Shown piece after piece: positions 1 through 9,044 of a stretch of 64,000 bases of DNA. The stretch is from Streptacidiphilus sp. 4-A2 (GTDB taxonomy: Bacteria; Actinomycetota; Actinomycetes; Streptomycetales; Streptomycetaceae): positions 1-64,000 of the forward strand of contig JAAFYY010000003.1 in the NCBI GenBank assembly GCA_014284505.1, given 5' to 3'. The translations under genes and the position numbers were made by a program. The notes beneath the pieces were generated by a model. That model saw only the letters and a program-made list of their open reading frames with translations, ran no database searches and was not told the origin of the DNA. Position 1 is the stretch's first letter. The number at the start of each line of letters is the position of its first letter.

Positions 1-118
1 ACGCCGGCACCCAGGTGTCCGCACGGCGGTCGGTGCGCAGCCGGGCGAGCAGCTGGGCTGCGGCGCCCGCCGCCGGAGGGGCCGGGACGGGGGTCGGCTC
101 GTACGGCTGTGCGCTCAT
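1..118 (-). CDS. Unknown protein, N-terminal fragment cut by window edge
   Basis: The ATG lies at 118 and the gene runs off the left edge, leaving about 39 residues (MSAQPYEPTPVPAPP...). The visible part is a proline/alanine-rich leader followed by a short helix (AAQLLARLR). Its ATG overlaps the TGA of the upstream gene (ATGA), so it is the distal member of the minus-strand chain that starts at tap. No function can be assigned. Confidence 0.6.
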   Translation of the reverse strand, partial: MSAQPYEPTPVPAPPAAGAAAQLLARLRTDRRADTWVPA

Positions 119-1007
119 GTCGTCTGCTCCCCTTGGGCCGGTTCCGGGCGCTTCTCAGTGTCCTCCTGCGCCGCCGTCGGCGGGGAGGGGTTGGCCGTTG
201 CGGGGCGCGGTCCGCGGACCCGGTGGTTCTCCAGGTCGCGGGTGGCGACGGTGAACCGGAGCTTGGAGTGGCGGTGGATCACGCCGGTGGCGACCATCTC
301 GTTGAACTCGGGCACGGGGATCCGGTAGGCGGCCCGGGGGTGCCGCGCATCGTCAGGAACGCCGTGCCGTCGGGTTCGTAGCCGTGGGTGGTGCTGACGT
401 CCTGGTCCAGGAGGTGGACGATCAGGATGTCGTGGACCTTGTCCTGGTCGTAGAGGTACAGGTCGTTGTCGTCGGGCTTCTGCGGCCCGGCGAAGCCGAT
501 GGTGTCGGCGTCGTCGGTCCAGGCCCGCTTGACGTCGACCAGGAAGCCGGCGCCACGGACGTCCCAGTGGGCCTGGTTGGAGTAGCCGCGCCAGTAGAGG
601 TCGTCCGCGTCGCCGGCGTCGGCGCCCACGATCCCGGCGCCGACCATCTCCGCCAGCACCGGCACAGCCACGCGCAGACAGACCTGCGGGTTGTCCCACC
701 ACCAGGAGCTGCCGTACCAGTGCTCTTCCGCCGGTTCGGGAACGGCGTCCGGTGTGGTGGGCTCGGCCGCCGGTTCGGTGCCGGGGCCCTCCTGGAGAAC
801 GGCGCGGGCTGCCTCCAGGGCGAAGGCCCGCAGGCGGGCGGCCAGCACGGCGTCGGGGCCTCGCTGTGGTCGGCGAGGTAGTCGAGCATCGTGGCCAGCA
901 TCTTGGTGTAGCCCGGCGCGTCGGGCAGCTCGCGCAGCCGCGCGGCGCCCAGCTGGACCCGTCTCGGCCGCGCTGAGCGCAGGCTGCTCGGTGGCGGCCG
1001 GGTTCAT
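115..1007 (-). CDS. Unknown protein (about 297 aa), frame broken
   Basis: Starts at MNPAATEQPALSA, whose ATG overlaps the TGA of the gene before it. The reading frame changes near 960, 860 and 345 and returns each time to a protein-like frame, which fits sequencing indels. The middle is rich in aromatic and acidic residues (EEHWYGSSWWWDNPQ, then VDVKRAW, then DLYLYDQDKVHDILIVHLL). The DVK triplet inside a hydrophobic strand resembles a PD-(D/E)xK nuclease core, but the other catalytic residues cannot be placed, so this is only a hint. The C-terminal tail is low-complexity Pro/Ala/Glu. Confidence 0.6.
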
Positions 1008-1210
1008 CGGTTGTCCTCGCTGTCCTGGGCCCGCCAAGTGGTGGCGACGTAGTGGGCGTGTTCGCGGATCGGCAGGTCCTGCTTGTTCCAGGTGTCGGCG
1101 ATGTAGTTGAGAAGGCCGGCCAGGGCCTTGTCGTGGTCGTCGTCGCTCATGACCAGCCGGTCGGCGACGTAGGCCACCTCGGAGGCGGGGGTGGTCGGGA
1201 AGGACGTCAT
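1004..1210 (-). CDS. Small unknown acidic protein (68 aa)
   Basis: Begins MTSFPTTPASEVAYVADRL. A GGAG motif sits about 7 bases upstream of this ATG; an in-frame ATG four codons further up is less well placed. Predicted helical and acidic, with DDDHDKALAGLLNYIADTW in the centre. Its TGA overlaps the next ATG, so it is translated with its downstream neighbour. No family recognised. Confidence 0.6.
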   Translation of the reverse strand: MTSFPTTPASEVAYVADRLVMSDDDHDKALAGLLNYIADTWNKQDLPIREHAHYVATTWRAQDSEDNR

Positions 1211-1245
1211 CGGGAGCTCCATGTGGGGTCGGGTCGTGGTGCGGG

Positions 1246-1890
1246 TCAGCCGAGTATCAGGTGGGGCAGGTCGGCGGCGGGGACGTGCCGGTCGACCAGG
1301 AGGCGGGTGGCCACGGCCTCGATCTGGGGCTGCAGCTGGATGACCCGGGCGCGGGCGCGGTCCTGCTGGTGCCACCAGTTCCACGACCGCGGCCACGGGC
1401 CGGGATCGCGGTAGTCCAGCGCGGGCCAGACGCCCGCGAGGGAGTCGGCGACCTCGCGGGCCAGGTGCTGGTCGTCCAGGCCGCCGGTCTCGATCGCCCA
1501 CTGCTCCGCCGGGTCCAGCGGGCCCTGCTGGCGGGCCCACTCCAGCTCGGCCTGCACGCCGGCGGCCAGGACCAGGAGCACGTCGTGGGCGGCGACCTGG
1601 CCGAGGTCGACCGTGCGGTTCGCGCCCCGGGCCCGGTCGGCGCCGCACTGTCCGCACGGCGCCACCGCCTCGATCTGCAGGTCGTTCGGGAGCATCCCGG
1701 CGAACAGAGCGGTGACCGCGTGCCCGGCCTCGTGGACCGCGGCCGCCGCCAGCGCGGGCTGCGAGCGGCGGCGCAGCTGGTCGAAGCAGCAACCGACGTC
1801 CGGCTGCGGCACGGTGGTGTAGCCCCACCAGGTGCCGCTGCCGGGCACCGTCACCTCGGTCCGGTGGCCCGTCGGCTCGTCCCCGTTCAC
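1246..1890 (-). CDS. HEAGH-type putative zinc metalloprotease
   Basis: Intact 214-residue frame starting with GTG behind AAGGGG. Near residue 53 it carries AVHEAGHAVTALFAGM, a zincin HExxH helix of the FtsH/M41 kind in which the two His bind zinc and Glu is the base. A CGQC pair follows near residue 79. There is no AAA domain and no clear membrane helix, so it is a stand-alone peptidase-like domain. It starts about 21 bp after tpg, so it probably shares the tap-tpg transcript. Substrate unknown. Confidence 0.6.
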   Translation of the reverse strand: MNGDEPTGHRTEVTVPGSGTWWGYTTVPQPDVGCCFDQLRRRSQPALAAAAVHEAGHAVTALFAGMLPNDLQIEAVAPCGQCGADRARGANRTVDLGQVAAHDVLLVLAAGVQAELEWARQQGPLDPAEQWAIETGGLDDQHLAREVADSLAGVWPALDYRDPGPWPRSWNWWHQQDRARARVIQLQPQIEAVATRLLVDRHVPAADLPHLILG

Positions 1891-1911
1891 GCCGCCCCTT
1901 TTCGCCGGTGC

Positions 1912-2487
1912 CTAGAATTCCACGTCGAAATAGCGGATGTCGGTGAATTCGACTTCCAGTCCCGCAGCCCGGCCGCCGTCCTTGAAATACTCCTCCTGGA
2001 ATCCTTCGGCAACGATGTCTCGAAGAACTTGGTCGCTGGCACCGGCGGCCTGGGCGTCGAACAGGCGGGCGGCGTAGGCCGGGGAGAGGTGGACGGTCAG
2101 CTGCCGCTCGCGCGGGTCGTCGGTGGACCCTATGGGCGCGTGGTAGCCGAACGGGCGCGGGTGTCGACGGTGATCCCCCCGGAGGCGGCGGCCGCGCGGC
2201 GGGCCCGGTTGCGGACGATGGGCTGCCAGGTCTTGGCGACCTCCCGCTCCAGGGCCTCGCGCATCGCGTGCTGGGGACGCTTGAGCTTGCCGCCCAGGTA
2301 GCGCTCCACTGTGCGCTTGGTGGTGCCCAGCCGCGCCGCCACCGCGTTCTTGCGGGCCGTCAGGTCCGGGTGGGCCTTCTTCTCGGCCCGCATCAGCTCC
2401 TCCATCATCGCCTGCGGGTCGGTGGGCATGGGCTGGGTGAACGACTCCGCGTCCGGGCAGCAGGGCGTTGCTGATCTCGTCTGCCAT
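1912..2487 (-). CDS. tpg: Telomere terminal protein Tpg
   Basis: Tpg is the terminal protein of Streptomyces linear replicons: it is covalently attached to the 5 prime ends and primes end patching. Recognisable blocks are VAARLGTTKRTVERYLGG (HTH, about residues 45-65), KRPQHAMREALEREV, GGITVDTRA, TDDPRERQLTV, YAARLFDAQAAGA and VEFTDIRYFDVEF at the C-terminus. Reconstructed length is about 190 aa, near the usual 185. The frame shifts near 2455 and 2150. It starts 5 bp after the tap stop, the standard tap-tpg order. The GGITVDTRA block lies in the region where the DNA-linked Thr is known in Tpg. Confidence 0.92.
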   Translation of the reverse strand: MADEISNALLPGRGVVHPAHAHRPAGDDGGADAGREEGPPGPDGPQERGGGAAGHHQAHSGALPGRQAQASPARDARGPGAGGRQDLAAHRPQPGPPRGRRLRGDHRRHPRPFGYHAPIGSTDDPRERQLTVHLSPAYAARLFDAQAAGASDQVLRDIVAEGFQEEYFKDGGRAAGLEVEFTDIRYFDVEF

Positions 2488-2491
2488 CGCG

Positions 2492-4805
2492 CTACTCCCC
2501 GTCTTCCAGGACGGCGTCGCCCTCGCCGTCGCCCTTGATGTGGCGGGCCGGGTTCAGCGGGTGGTCGCGTTCGATCAGGTCGATGGCCCACAGCATGGTC
2601 TGCACGCCCTCGACCTTGACCAGGCCGGGCGTGGCTCCCAGGCGGAAGACGCCGGGCAGGACCCGGCCCGCGCCGGTCAGCGGCAGCAGGTCCATCGGGT
2701 CGGCGCTCGGGGCCGGGTAGACGACGCAGTCGGAGAGCACCGCGAGCGGGTAGTGCCCGAACTCGGCCATCTTCCGCATCTTGCGGTGCATGGTCACCCG
2801 GGCCTTGGCGATGACCGCGGCGCGGATGTCCGGTCGCCAGGTCGGGCGGCTCAGCGCGTGCCACGGCTCGCCGGGCTTGATGCCCAGGCCGCGGGGGCGC
2901 TCGCGGAGCTTGCCGATGCCGCCCTTGACGGTGCCCTTGATCGCCGTGAGGACCATCTCGATCTGCCGGTGCCGCTCCGCGCGGGCCAGCAGCCGCTCAT
3001 CGTCCAGCCCGGCGAGGTCGGTGAGGCCGGCCTGGGCGAGGTGGGCGCGCAGCGCGGCGGCGTCGACGCCCTGGTGGCGCTTGAGGATCTGGTGGGCGGC
3101 CTGCGCGGCGAGGAACTGCCGCTCGTCGGTGTCCTTGTCGACGGGGATGCCCGCGTTGGCCATGGTGGCGACGTACGCCTCGCGCAGCCGGTCGTGCCAC
3201 GGGTCCAGGTACGCCCCGTACTCCGGGCGCACGTACGCCTCGCTCGGTGCCACGGTCAGCCCGAGTTCCACGGCGTAGGCGACGGTCTGGGTGGTGTACC
3301 AGCCCGGCCCGGTCGGCGGCAGGCCGGAGGGGGTGAACGGGGACGGCAGCCGCGGGTCCAGCTGCATGCCGGACAGGTCCACCCGCCACGTCCCGGGCAC
3401 CTTCTTGTCGAAGACGGGCCGCACGACGTGCTCGGGAGCGCACAGGCCCACGTTCAACCGGGCCGCAGCGCCGAGGAAGGCGGTGTTGGTGTCCAGGCCG
3501 ATGCAGTTGGGCAGCAGCGTCTCCGCGTCGCTGATGGTCTCCAGCGCCCGCACCCACTGGTACGCCTCCTCATCGAGGAACCCGCCGGTCCAGCCCTGGA
3601 CATCCGGGTGCTCCCTCGGGGCCTCCGGCGGCGCCGGTTTCACCGGCTCGATCAGCGCGCCCGCGTTGAACGCCCGCCCCCAGCCGTCGCCGTCCTCGTC
3701 CTTGACCGGGCGGGTCGGCGGGCGCAGCGCGGTCATCAGCTCCAGGCCGGTGACCGCGGTGGTGCCGCGCGGGGTCAGCACGCGGGTGGCGTAGGTGCCC
3801 ATCACCCGGGCCAGCTCCGCCGGCGGCAGGTCGGCGGCCGCCCCCAGTAGCGGGGGTCCAGCGCGCCCCAGGGCAGGATCGCCAGTTGCACGCACCGCCG
3901 GTCGCCGCCCACGGCCTTGCGGTAGATCCGCGCCCACGGCCCGAACCCGCGCTTGGTCAGCAACCACTTCGAGCGCAGCAGTGCCTTGACCGCCGGGTGG
4001 TCCTCCGGCAGCCGCTGGGCGCGCTGGGCGACGTCGACGTGGTTCACCGGCAGCCGCTTGGCCGGGTAGACCTGCTCCGTCCAGCAGTTCCAGCGGCAGG
4101 CCGAAGCGCTGCACGGCGGACGCCGTCAGGATGATCAGCGGGTCACTGTCGTTGCCGAAGCGGTGCAGCCGCGGCGCGCCCAGGCCGGACTCCGCCAGGG
4201 TCCACTCCACCAGCTGCGCCAGCGTGGTGGCCTCGCACTCCAGCAGCAGGCCGCCGGTGGCGTAGGCAGTGCCGTCGCCGTCCAGCACGGCCAGCGGCCC
4301 GTGGACGTACCGGCCCTCGGACCCGGGCCGGGCCACCGCGGCGGCCGGGCGCGCGGACCGGTGCCCGCGACCGGCCGCACGCGCCGGACTGCGGGGCCGC
4401 AACGTCCTGGTCCTCGGTCGCGGCGGTGCGGGCCTGCGCCTCGCGCAGCCGCTCCACCGCGGCCTGCGAAGGGCTGGCCTCGGGCTCGGGTGCGGTGAAC
4501 GCGGCCGGGACCGCCACCTCGGCCGGAGCGGCAGGGGCCGGGGCGGGGTAGAGCTGCGCCCAGCCGTCCAGCAGTCGCTTGTACGCCTGCAGTCGCGGCG
4601 GGCGGGGCTCCGACCGGCCGCTCTCCCAGTTCTTGACGGTCTGGGTGGTCGTGGACAGGGCGCTGGCCACGGCGGACTGCGCCACCCCGGCGGCCTCACG
4701 CAGCCGGGCCCGTTCGGCGGGCTCCGGCAGCACCTCGGCCGGGCCCTGCAGCAGTGCGTCGACCGCCGCGAACAGCTCGTCCTCGGACTTCTCTTCCTTC
4801 GGCAT
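2492..4805 (-). CDS. tap: Telomere-associated protein Tap
   Basis: Tap binds the single-stranded telomere overhang and recruits Tpg. About 770 residues starting MPKEEKSEDELFAAVDALL behind GGAGGT. An XRE-like HTH (about residues 38-65, TTTQTVKNWESGRSEPRPPR) precedes the long conserved Tap body, with GPLAVLDGDGTAYATGG, RGTTAVTGLELMTALRPPTR, GGFLDEEAYQWVR, FDKKVPGTWRVDLS, PFTPSGLPPTGPGWY and TVKGGIGKLRERP. The frame changes near 4390, 4085 and 3845 but the family pattern is continuous, so I treat it as one gene. It leads the minus-strand operon with tpg. Confidence 0.92.
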
Positions 4806-4819
4806 GGCTCACCTCCAGG

Positions 4820-4880
4820 CATGACTTTACCATACATGCGTAACCCTTGTATGTAGCCTTTTCGTTTAACCCTTGATTTG
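4820..4880 (-). promoter_or_regulatory. Promoter/operator region of tap
   Basis: The interval between tap and the divergent gene at 4974 is locally AT-rich. TAACCCTTG occurs twice, at 4841-4849 and 4867-4875 (26 bp apart). CATACA...TGTATG forms an inverted pair around the first copy. This is consistent with an operator for the HTH of Tap or another plasmid regulator, which is inference. Confidence 0.4.
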
Positions 4881-4973
4881 CATCACGTGTTCGGGGGGCG
4901 GCCGTGCAAGGCCGGTCCGCTTCCCTGCCGCGTTTCACCCACACCGGCCTGCTGGCAGGGGAATGCTGGGGGC

Positions 4974-5507
4974 ATGACGAACCCGCGTGCGAGCAAGCCG
5001 CAGCCCCCGTCGGTGACGACGGACGCCGTCAACCTGGTCCTGCCGCTGATCAAGGCCACCCTGGAGCCCGCGGCCAAGCGCGCGAAGCGCCCGATCGACT
5101 CCCCGGCCGGGCGGATCGTCTCCCAGGTCGCCCGCCGGGACATGGACACCGGCGGCGCGGACGGCACCGTCAACCTGATCGCGGGGCTGACCAGCACCCT
5201 GTCCTTCATGGCACCCGCGCTTGCGCAGGCCCTGGGCCACGCCCCGGAGACCGCCGGCGCCAAACTCGCCGAAGCGCTGCGCCAGCAGGACGGCAACCCC
5301 TACATGGTCCGCGTCCTGGAGACGGTGCAGACCACCGGCGCCGCGGAGGCCGTCGCCGAAGCCATGGCCGGTGAGAACGGCGAGGTCTACGACCTGATCC
5401 TGAACCTGGCCGACTGCATCGCCACCCACGCCGAGGCGTACGCCCACGTCACCAGCACCCCGCTCGACGAGGTCTGGGCCGAGATCGAGGCGGGCCTGCA
5501 CGACTGA
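4974..5507 (+). CDS. Unknown helical protein (177 aa)
   Basis: Intact frame starting MTNPRASKPQPPS, divergent from tap. It looks entirely helical (VNLVLPLIKATLEPAAKRAK, then FMAPALAQALGHAP, then VYDLILNLADCIATHAEAYA). No signal peptide, transmembrane helix or catalytic motif is visible. Its position next to the telomere operon suggests a plasmid housekeeping role, but I do not recognise the family. Confidence 0.65.
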   Translation: MTNPRASKPQPPSVTTDAVNLVLPLIKATLEPAAKRAKRPIDSPAGRIVSQVARRDMDTGGADGTVNLIAGLTSTLSFMAPALAQALGHAPETAGAKLAEALRQQDGNPYMVRVLETVQTTGAAEAVAEAMAGENGEVYDLILNLADCIATHAEAYAHVTSTPLDEVWAEIEAGLHD

Positions 5508-5544
5508 GCTCGGCGGCCAGGCCGTTTCCGCTGGTCGGGCGGCG

Positions 5545-5955
5545 CTACCGCAGCTGCGGCTCGGGGACCAGGGCGACGCTCATCCATGCCGGGGCCTGGT
5601 CGCGGAAGCTGTGCCCGTACGGCGCGAGGTCGGATCCGGTCCGGTCGTCCAAGCTGCTGCCGGTCACCGACACCGTCGCCCCGTCGTCCGCGACCGACGC
5701 CAGGGACGAGCCGCAGGCGGAGCAGAACGCCCGCCGCAACGTCGGCCAGCTCGCGAACCAGGCCGGCTCCCCCGACCAGGACAGCGCCGCCCGGTCGAAC
5801 GCCACCCACCACACCGTCGGCGCACCGGCGACACGGGAGCAGTGGGTGCAGGAGCACAGGTAGCTGTCCCTCACGGGGCCGGCCACCGTGTAGGAGACGG
5901 CCCCGCACAGGCAGCCGCCCGTCCGCGTCTCGGGCGAGGCGGTCGGTGCGGTCAT
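5545..5955 (-). CDS. GFA / CENP-V family zinc protein
   Basis: 136 residues. GGCLCGAVSY near the N-terminus, CSCTHCSR near residue 35 and FCSACGSSL near residue 78 form the Cys pattern of the glutathione-dependent formaldehyde-activating (GFA) fold, a small zinc-binding beta domain. Length matches the family. GFA proteins are a broad group and most have no proven formaldehyde role. Intact frame, single gene, probably cargo. Confidence 0.85.
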   Translation of the reverse strand: MTAPTASPETRTGGCLCGAVSYTVAGPVRDSYLCSCTHCSRVAGAPTVWWVAFDRAALSWSGEPAWFASWPTLRRAFCSACGSSLASVADDGATVSVTGSSLDDRTGSDLAPYGHSFRDQAPAWMSVALVPEPQLR

Positions 5956-6086
5956 CCTCGAACATCTCCCGGGGCAGTGCGGTCGGTCGACGTCAGTGTG
6001 TCAGCCGACCGCGGGCCTCCTGGACAGGCGCGGAGCACGGTGCGTGAACCGGCGCCGGAAATTCACTCGTTCCGTCGACGGACGCG

Positions 6087-6332
6087 TCAGCGCTGATCGG
6101 CCGGGTCCGGCTGGTTCTCCCGCAGGTAGTCGTGGACGGCTTGCTCAGGGATGCGGAAGGAGCGGCCCACTCGGATCGCCGGCAGCTCGCTGCTGTGGAC
6201 CAACCGGTAGACCGTCATCTTCGAGATCCGCATCACCGAAGCGGTCTCCGCGACGGTGAAGAAGTTGACCTCGTGCAGCGGCGTCCGCGGCCGTTCGTCG
6301 GCCGCAGCTGGCTCCCGGGTGGCACCACCCAT
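6087..6332 (-). CDS. Excisionase/AlpA-type HTH protein or second HTH domain
   Basis: 81 residues containing a MerR-like excisionase helix-turn-helix: FFTVAETASVMRISKMTVYR, then LVHSSELPAIRVGRSFRIP. Such small DNA-binding proteins act as recombination directionality factors or regulators. The ATG overlaps the TGA of the preceding HTH gene. Adding one C in that gene at about 6353 would join both into one protein with two tandem HTH domains, so the separate start may be artificial. Confidence 0.7.
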   Translation of the reverse strand: MGGATREPAAADERPRTPLHEVNFFTVAETASVMRISKMTVYRLVHSSELPAIRVGRSFRIPEQAVHDYLRENQPDPADQR

Positions 6333-6717
6333 CAGGCGGTACTCCCGAACGGCCTGCTCGGGATGCGGTAGGAGCTGGCCACCCGGACGGCGGGCAGTTC
6401 GGTGCTGTAGATCAGCTCGTGGACCTCCACGGCGCTGATCTCCAGCATGGCGGCGGCTTCGGCAACGGTGAGGAAGTTGACCTCGTGCAGCGGCCGCTGC
6501 CCGCTTCCGCCGCGAAACGGGCCCGCCGGGGGAACGGCTCGGGCGCGGGCTGCGGCACGGTGCCGGGCTCGTTGACCCAGTCCAGAAGCTTCACCAGGGT
6601 CGCTGAGGTCTGCTGCGGTGTCGGCCCCGGCGTGGCGTGCTCGAGCACCTGGCGGTACAGCGTGCGCACGGAGACGGTCTGGTCAGTGCCGGTGACGGCC
6701 TGCGGTCCCTTCGTCAT
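6332..6717 (-). CDS. HTH (excisionase-type) regulator, frame broken
   Basis: Starts MTKGPQAVTGTDQTVSVRTL, with about 60 residues of unknown helical sequence before a frame change near 6505. The restored frame reads LHEVNFLTVAEAAAMLEISA and ELPAVRVASSYRIP, clearly paralogous to the following HTH (LHEVNFFTVAETASVMRISK). At 6351-6356 the paralogue has one more base in ATCCC(T)GAGCA; restoring it fuses the two genes. Its ATG overlaps the TGA of the sigma-factor gene, so both are coupled. Confidence 0.65.
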
Positions 6718-7285
6718 GCCCCTCGCCTCTCATCCTCAGCCACATCGTCCACCAGGTGCAGGTCCTGGTCGATCCGGCTCTGCAGCCATGCTGCGGCACG
6801 GCTGCGGTGCGAGCGGACGGTGCCCTCGGTGATGCCCATTGCATCGGCCACCTCCCGCGTCGTCCATCCTTCCCCCAGCACAGCCACGTAGCCAGGTACT
6901 GCGCCGGCGGCATCTCCCGCATTAACCGCTGCGCCCGGTCCAGGACGTCCTTGCGCAGGACCTGCTCCTCCGGATCCGGCACCGCCAGCAGGTGGTCGAA
7001 GAGCACCTCGACCTTGGGGATCAGGTCGGCCCACACCCTCTGGCGCCGAACCTGGTCGACGAACGTGTTGCTGCACACCGTGTACAGCCACGCCAACTGG
7101 CCGTCCAGGTCCCGGCGGGAGAGCACCTCCCAGTGCTCGACGAACTTGCGCCAGACCTCCTGGGCCAGGTCGTCCGCGGTGTGCTCATGCCGGGTCAGCC
7201 GATGACAGCGCCGGTACACGTCGGGGTGCACCGCCACCACCAGGCGCGATAACGCGGCCTGGTCCGCTTCGGCTAGGCGCGCCAC
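6714..7285 (-). CDS. ECF-type RNA polymerase sigma factor
   Basis: About 190 residues. Region 2 is visible as VYRRCHRLTRHEHTADDLAQ, EVWRKFVEHWEVLSR and AWLYTVCSNTFVDQVRRQR. Region 4 reads GWTTREVADAMGITEGTVRS, HRSRAAAWLQSRI. The frame changes once near 6885 between the regions. I choose the GTG at 7285 (MARLAEADQ), which overlaps the end of the upstream membrane gene and has GGGGAAGAGG upstream. Sigma-70 proteins of this size respond to extracytoplasmic or internal signals; the overlapping small membrane protein may be a regulator, but no zinc anti-sigma motif is present. Confidence 0.88.
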
Positions 7286-7527
7286 CGGTACGGCCTCTTC
7301 CCCGTTCCGATCTTCACCCGCATCTTCGCTCCCCCCATCCCCGTGTCCTGCTCGACGACCGTGCCGAGCGGCGCGTGCTTGATCAGATCCAGCAGCGTGC
7401 GCCGACGCTGCCATTCACTCACTACCAGCTGCACCAGCGCCAGAGCGCCGACCGCGCACAGCCCCACCCAGGACAGGTGCGTCAGCGCCAGCGGCGCCAA
7501 CGCGAAGACTCGCGAAGTGTTCCTCAC
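7273..7527 (-). CDS. Small single-helix membrane protein upstream of sigma factor
   Basis: Likely start is the GTG at 7527 (VRNTSRVFALAPLALTHL). One membrane helix runs through THLSWVGLCAVGALALVQLV, followed by a basic stretch and a short beta-like C-terminus. It overlaps the sigma-factor start by 13 bp, so the two are co-translated. It might modulate the sigma factor, but it lacks an anti-sigma signature; function unknown. The start is uncertain because upstream in-frame codons exist. Confidence 0.45.
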   Translation of the reverse strand: MRNTSRVFALAPLALTHLSWVGLCAVGALALVQLVVSEWQRRRTLLDLIKHAPLGTVVEQDTGMGGAKMRVKIGTGKRPYRWRA

Positions 7528-7786
7528 ACCCTGTACATCGAACGACCCGCCAGAACCGTTGAGCCCCAGCGCCCCACACGCCACACAGGGACCGCTCCGC
7601 TGGTCAGAACAGGGCGTGCTGGTCGCCGCAGGTGCTTTTCGCCGGACGGCCGGCAACGCCGCCCATCCCGAACGCCGGTCCACCCTATGGCGATAGCTAT
7701 GCGGGCTTCAGAAAGTCGCTTCCGCCCGACCTTTCCGACCTCGACACTGGGAAGCTCAAGGTTTCCTACGAGAGGACGCTCCGTTC

Positions 7787-8616
7787 ATGGCCGCGATTCG
7801 CTACCCCATGTGGCCGCCGGCGAACGTCGAAGCGGTGTGCGGGGTCCTGGCGAGTACCGACCAACCGGGGCTGACAGGCTCGGAGATCGACAAACTGCTA
7901 GCGATGCTCGGGATCGAGGACATCAACCCGACCGCCAACAAGCGTGACCGGCTCTGGGTGGCCCTGATGACCAAGCAGCAGGCAAACCAGGCCAGCAACT
8001 GCATCATCCGGTTCATCACCGAGGCGATGGCGCCGGGGCGCTACGTCCAGAACTCGGCACGCTTCGACGCGCTCAAGGACGCGCTCAACGAACCACTGGC
8101 CCTCATGGCCCTATGCGTCGACGAGAAGGGTCGTCTCGCCCGCGCAGCGGGTGCGAGCACCCTTGACGAGGTCGCCAAGCTGGCAGGCCGGTTGCGCACC
8201 GAACTCAACCGGCGGGCATCCACCCGGAGGTCGTGAAGTACTGCGAGGAGGAAATCTTGCGGAAGTCCCTCTTCCACGCGGTCTTCGAGGCAACAAAGGG
8301 TTCGGCAGAGCGCCTCCGCCAGTTGTCCAAGTCCAACCTCGACGGTGCTGACCTCGTGGACTTCTGCTTCAGCACCAAGAACCCTCCGCCGGTAGTCCGC
8401 ATCAACAACTTCGTCACCGAGAGCGAGGTCAGCGAGCACAAGGGGTTCGCCAATCTCCTCAGAGGTGTCTTCGGCACCTTTCGGAATCCACCAGCACACA
8501 CCCCGAGGGCCGCCGCAGGGTGGGCCATCACCGAGCCCGACGCCCTTGACCTTTTTTCCCTGCTGTCCTTCATGCATCGACGGCTCGACGATGCCACCGT
8601 CACTCTTCGAACCTGA
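7787..8616 (+). CDS. TIGR02391-type (Hypoth_Ymh) protein, one frameshift
   Basis: The N-terminal 140 residues start MAAIRYPMWPPANVEAV. The frame breaks at about 8212, where GGCGGGCATCCACCC should read RGIHPEVVK. The second half, YCEEEILRKSLFHAVFEATK, GADLVDFCFS, EHKGFANLLRGVFGTFRNPP and HRRLDDA, is the conserved TIGR02391 domain. The RNPPAH motif (R-x4-H) resembles a HEPN RNase site, and the family is found on mobile elements. Activity is not proven. Isolated gene, divergent from the sigma operon. Confidence 0.75.
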
Positions 8617-8663
8617 CCTGACCGTCTCGAACGTGTCGTCAGAGATCTGAACCCAACCACCGT

Positions 8664-8956
8664 TCACGGATAACCTCTGCGGCGATCTCGTCGGAGGCGG
8701 CTCCGGCGTGGTCCAGCTGTGCGGGTGGACATCACGATCGTCCAGAGCGGCTGTGTTGATGATGGCGCTGAGACGTGTCCCGAGCAGCTGGTGCGGGGCC
8801 AGGTCCAGGGCCTGCTGCAGGAGCAGCCGGGGCACGGTGATGGTGGCCGCCCCCGCACCAGCGCTCGAACAGGACGCGGGCCTCGGTCGTGGTGACGCGG
8901 ACGATCTGGCCCTCGCAGCGCTCCTGGGCCGATTCCGGGTCGGGCAGTTCGTGCAT
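8664..8956 (-). CDS. Small unknown protein, frame uncertain
   Basis: A good start (AAGGAGGCACC then ATG at 8956) opens MHELPDPESAQERCEGQIVR, VTTTEARVLFERW. After a probable indel near 8860 the most protein-like frame reads ITVPRLLLQQALDLAPHQLL, GTRLSAIINTAALDDRDVH. The stop cannot be fixed; 8664 is one option. It is convergent with the gene before it. Family not recognised. Confidence 0.45.
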
Positions 8957-9044
8957 GGTGCCTCCTTGCCGCACGGCGCAGCCGTGTGACCTGGCATTCT
9001 TGCGCACCGCACTGACAACCCGACAGGGGTCTGCACCGCCAGCG

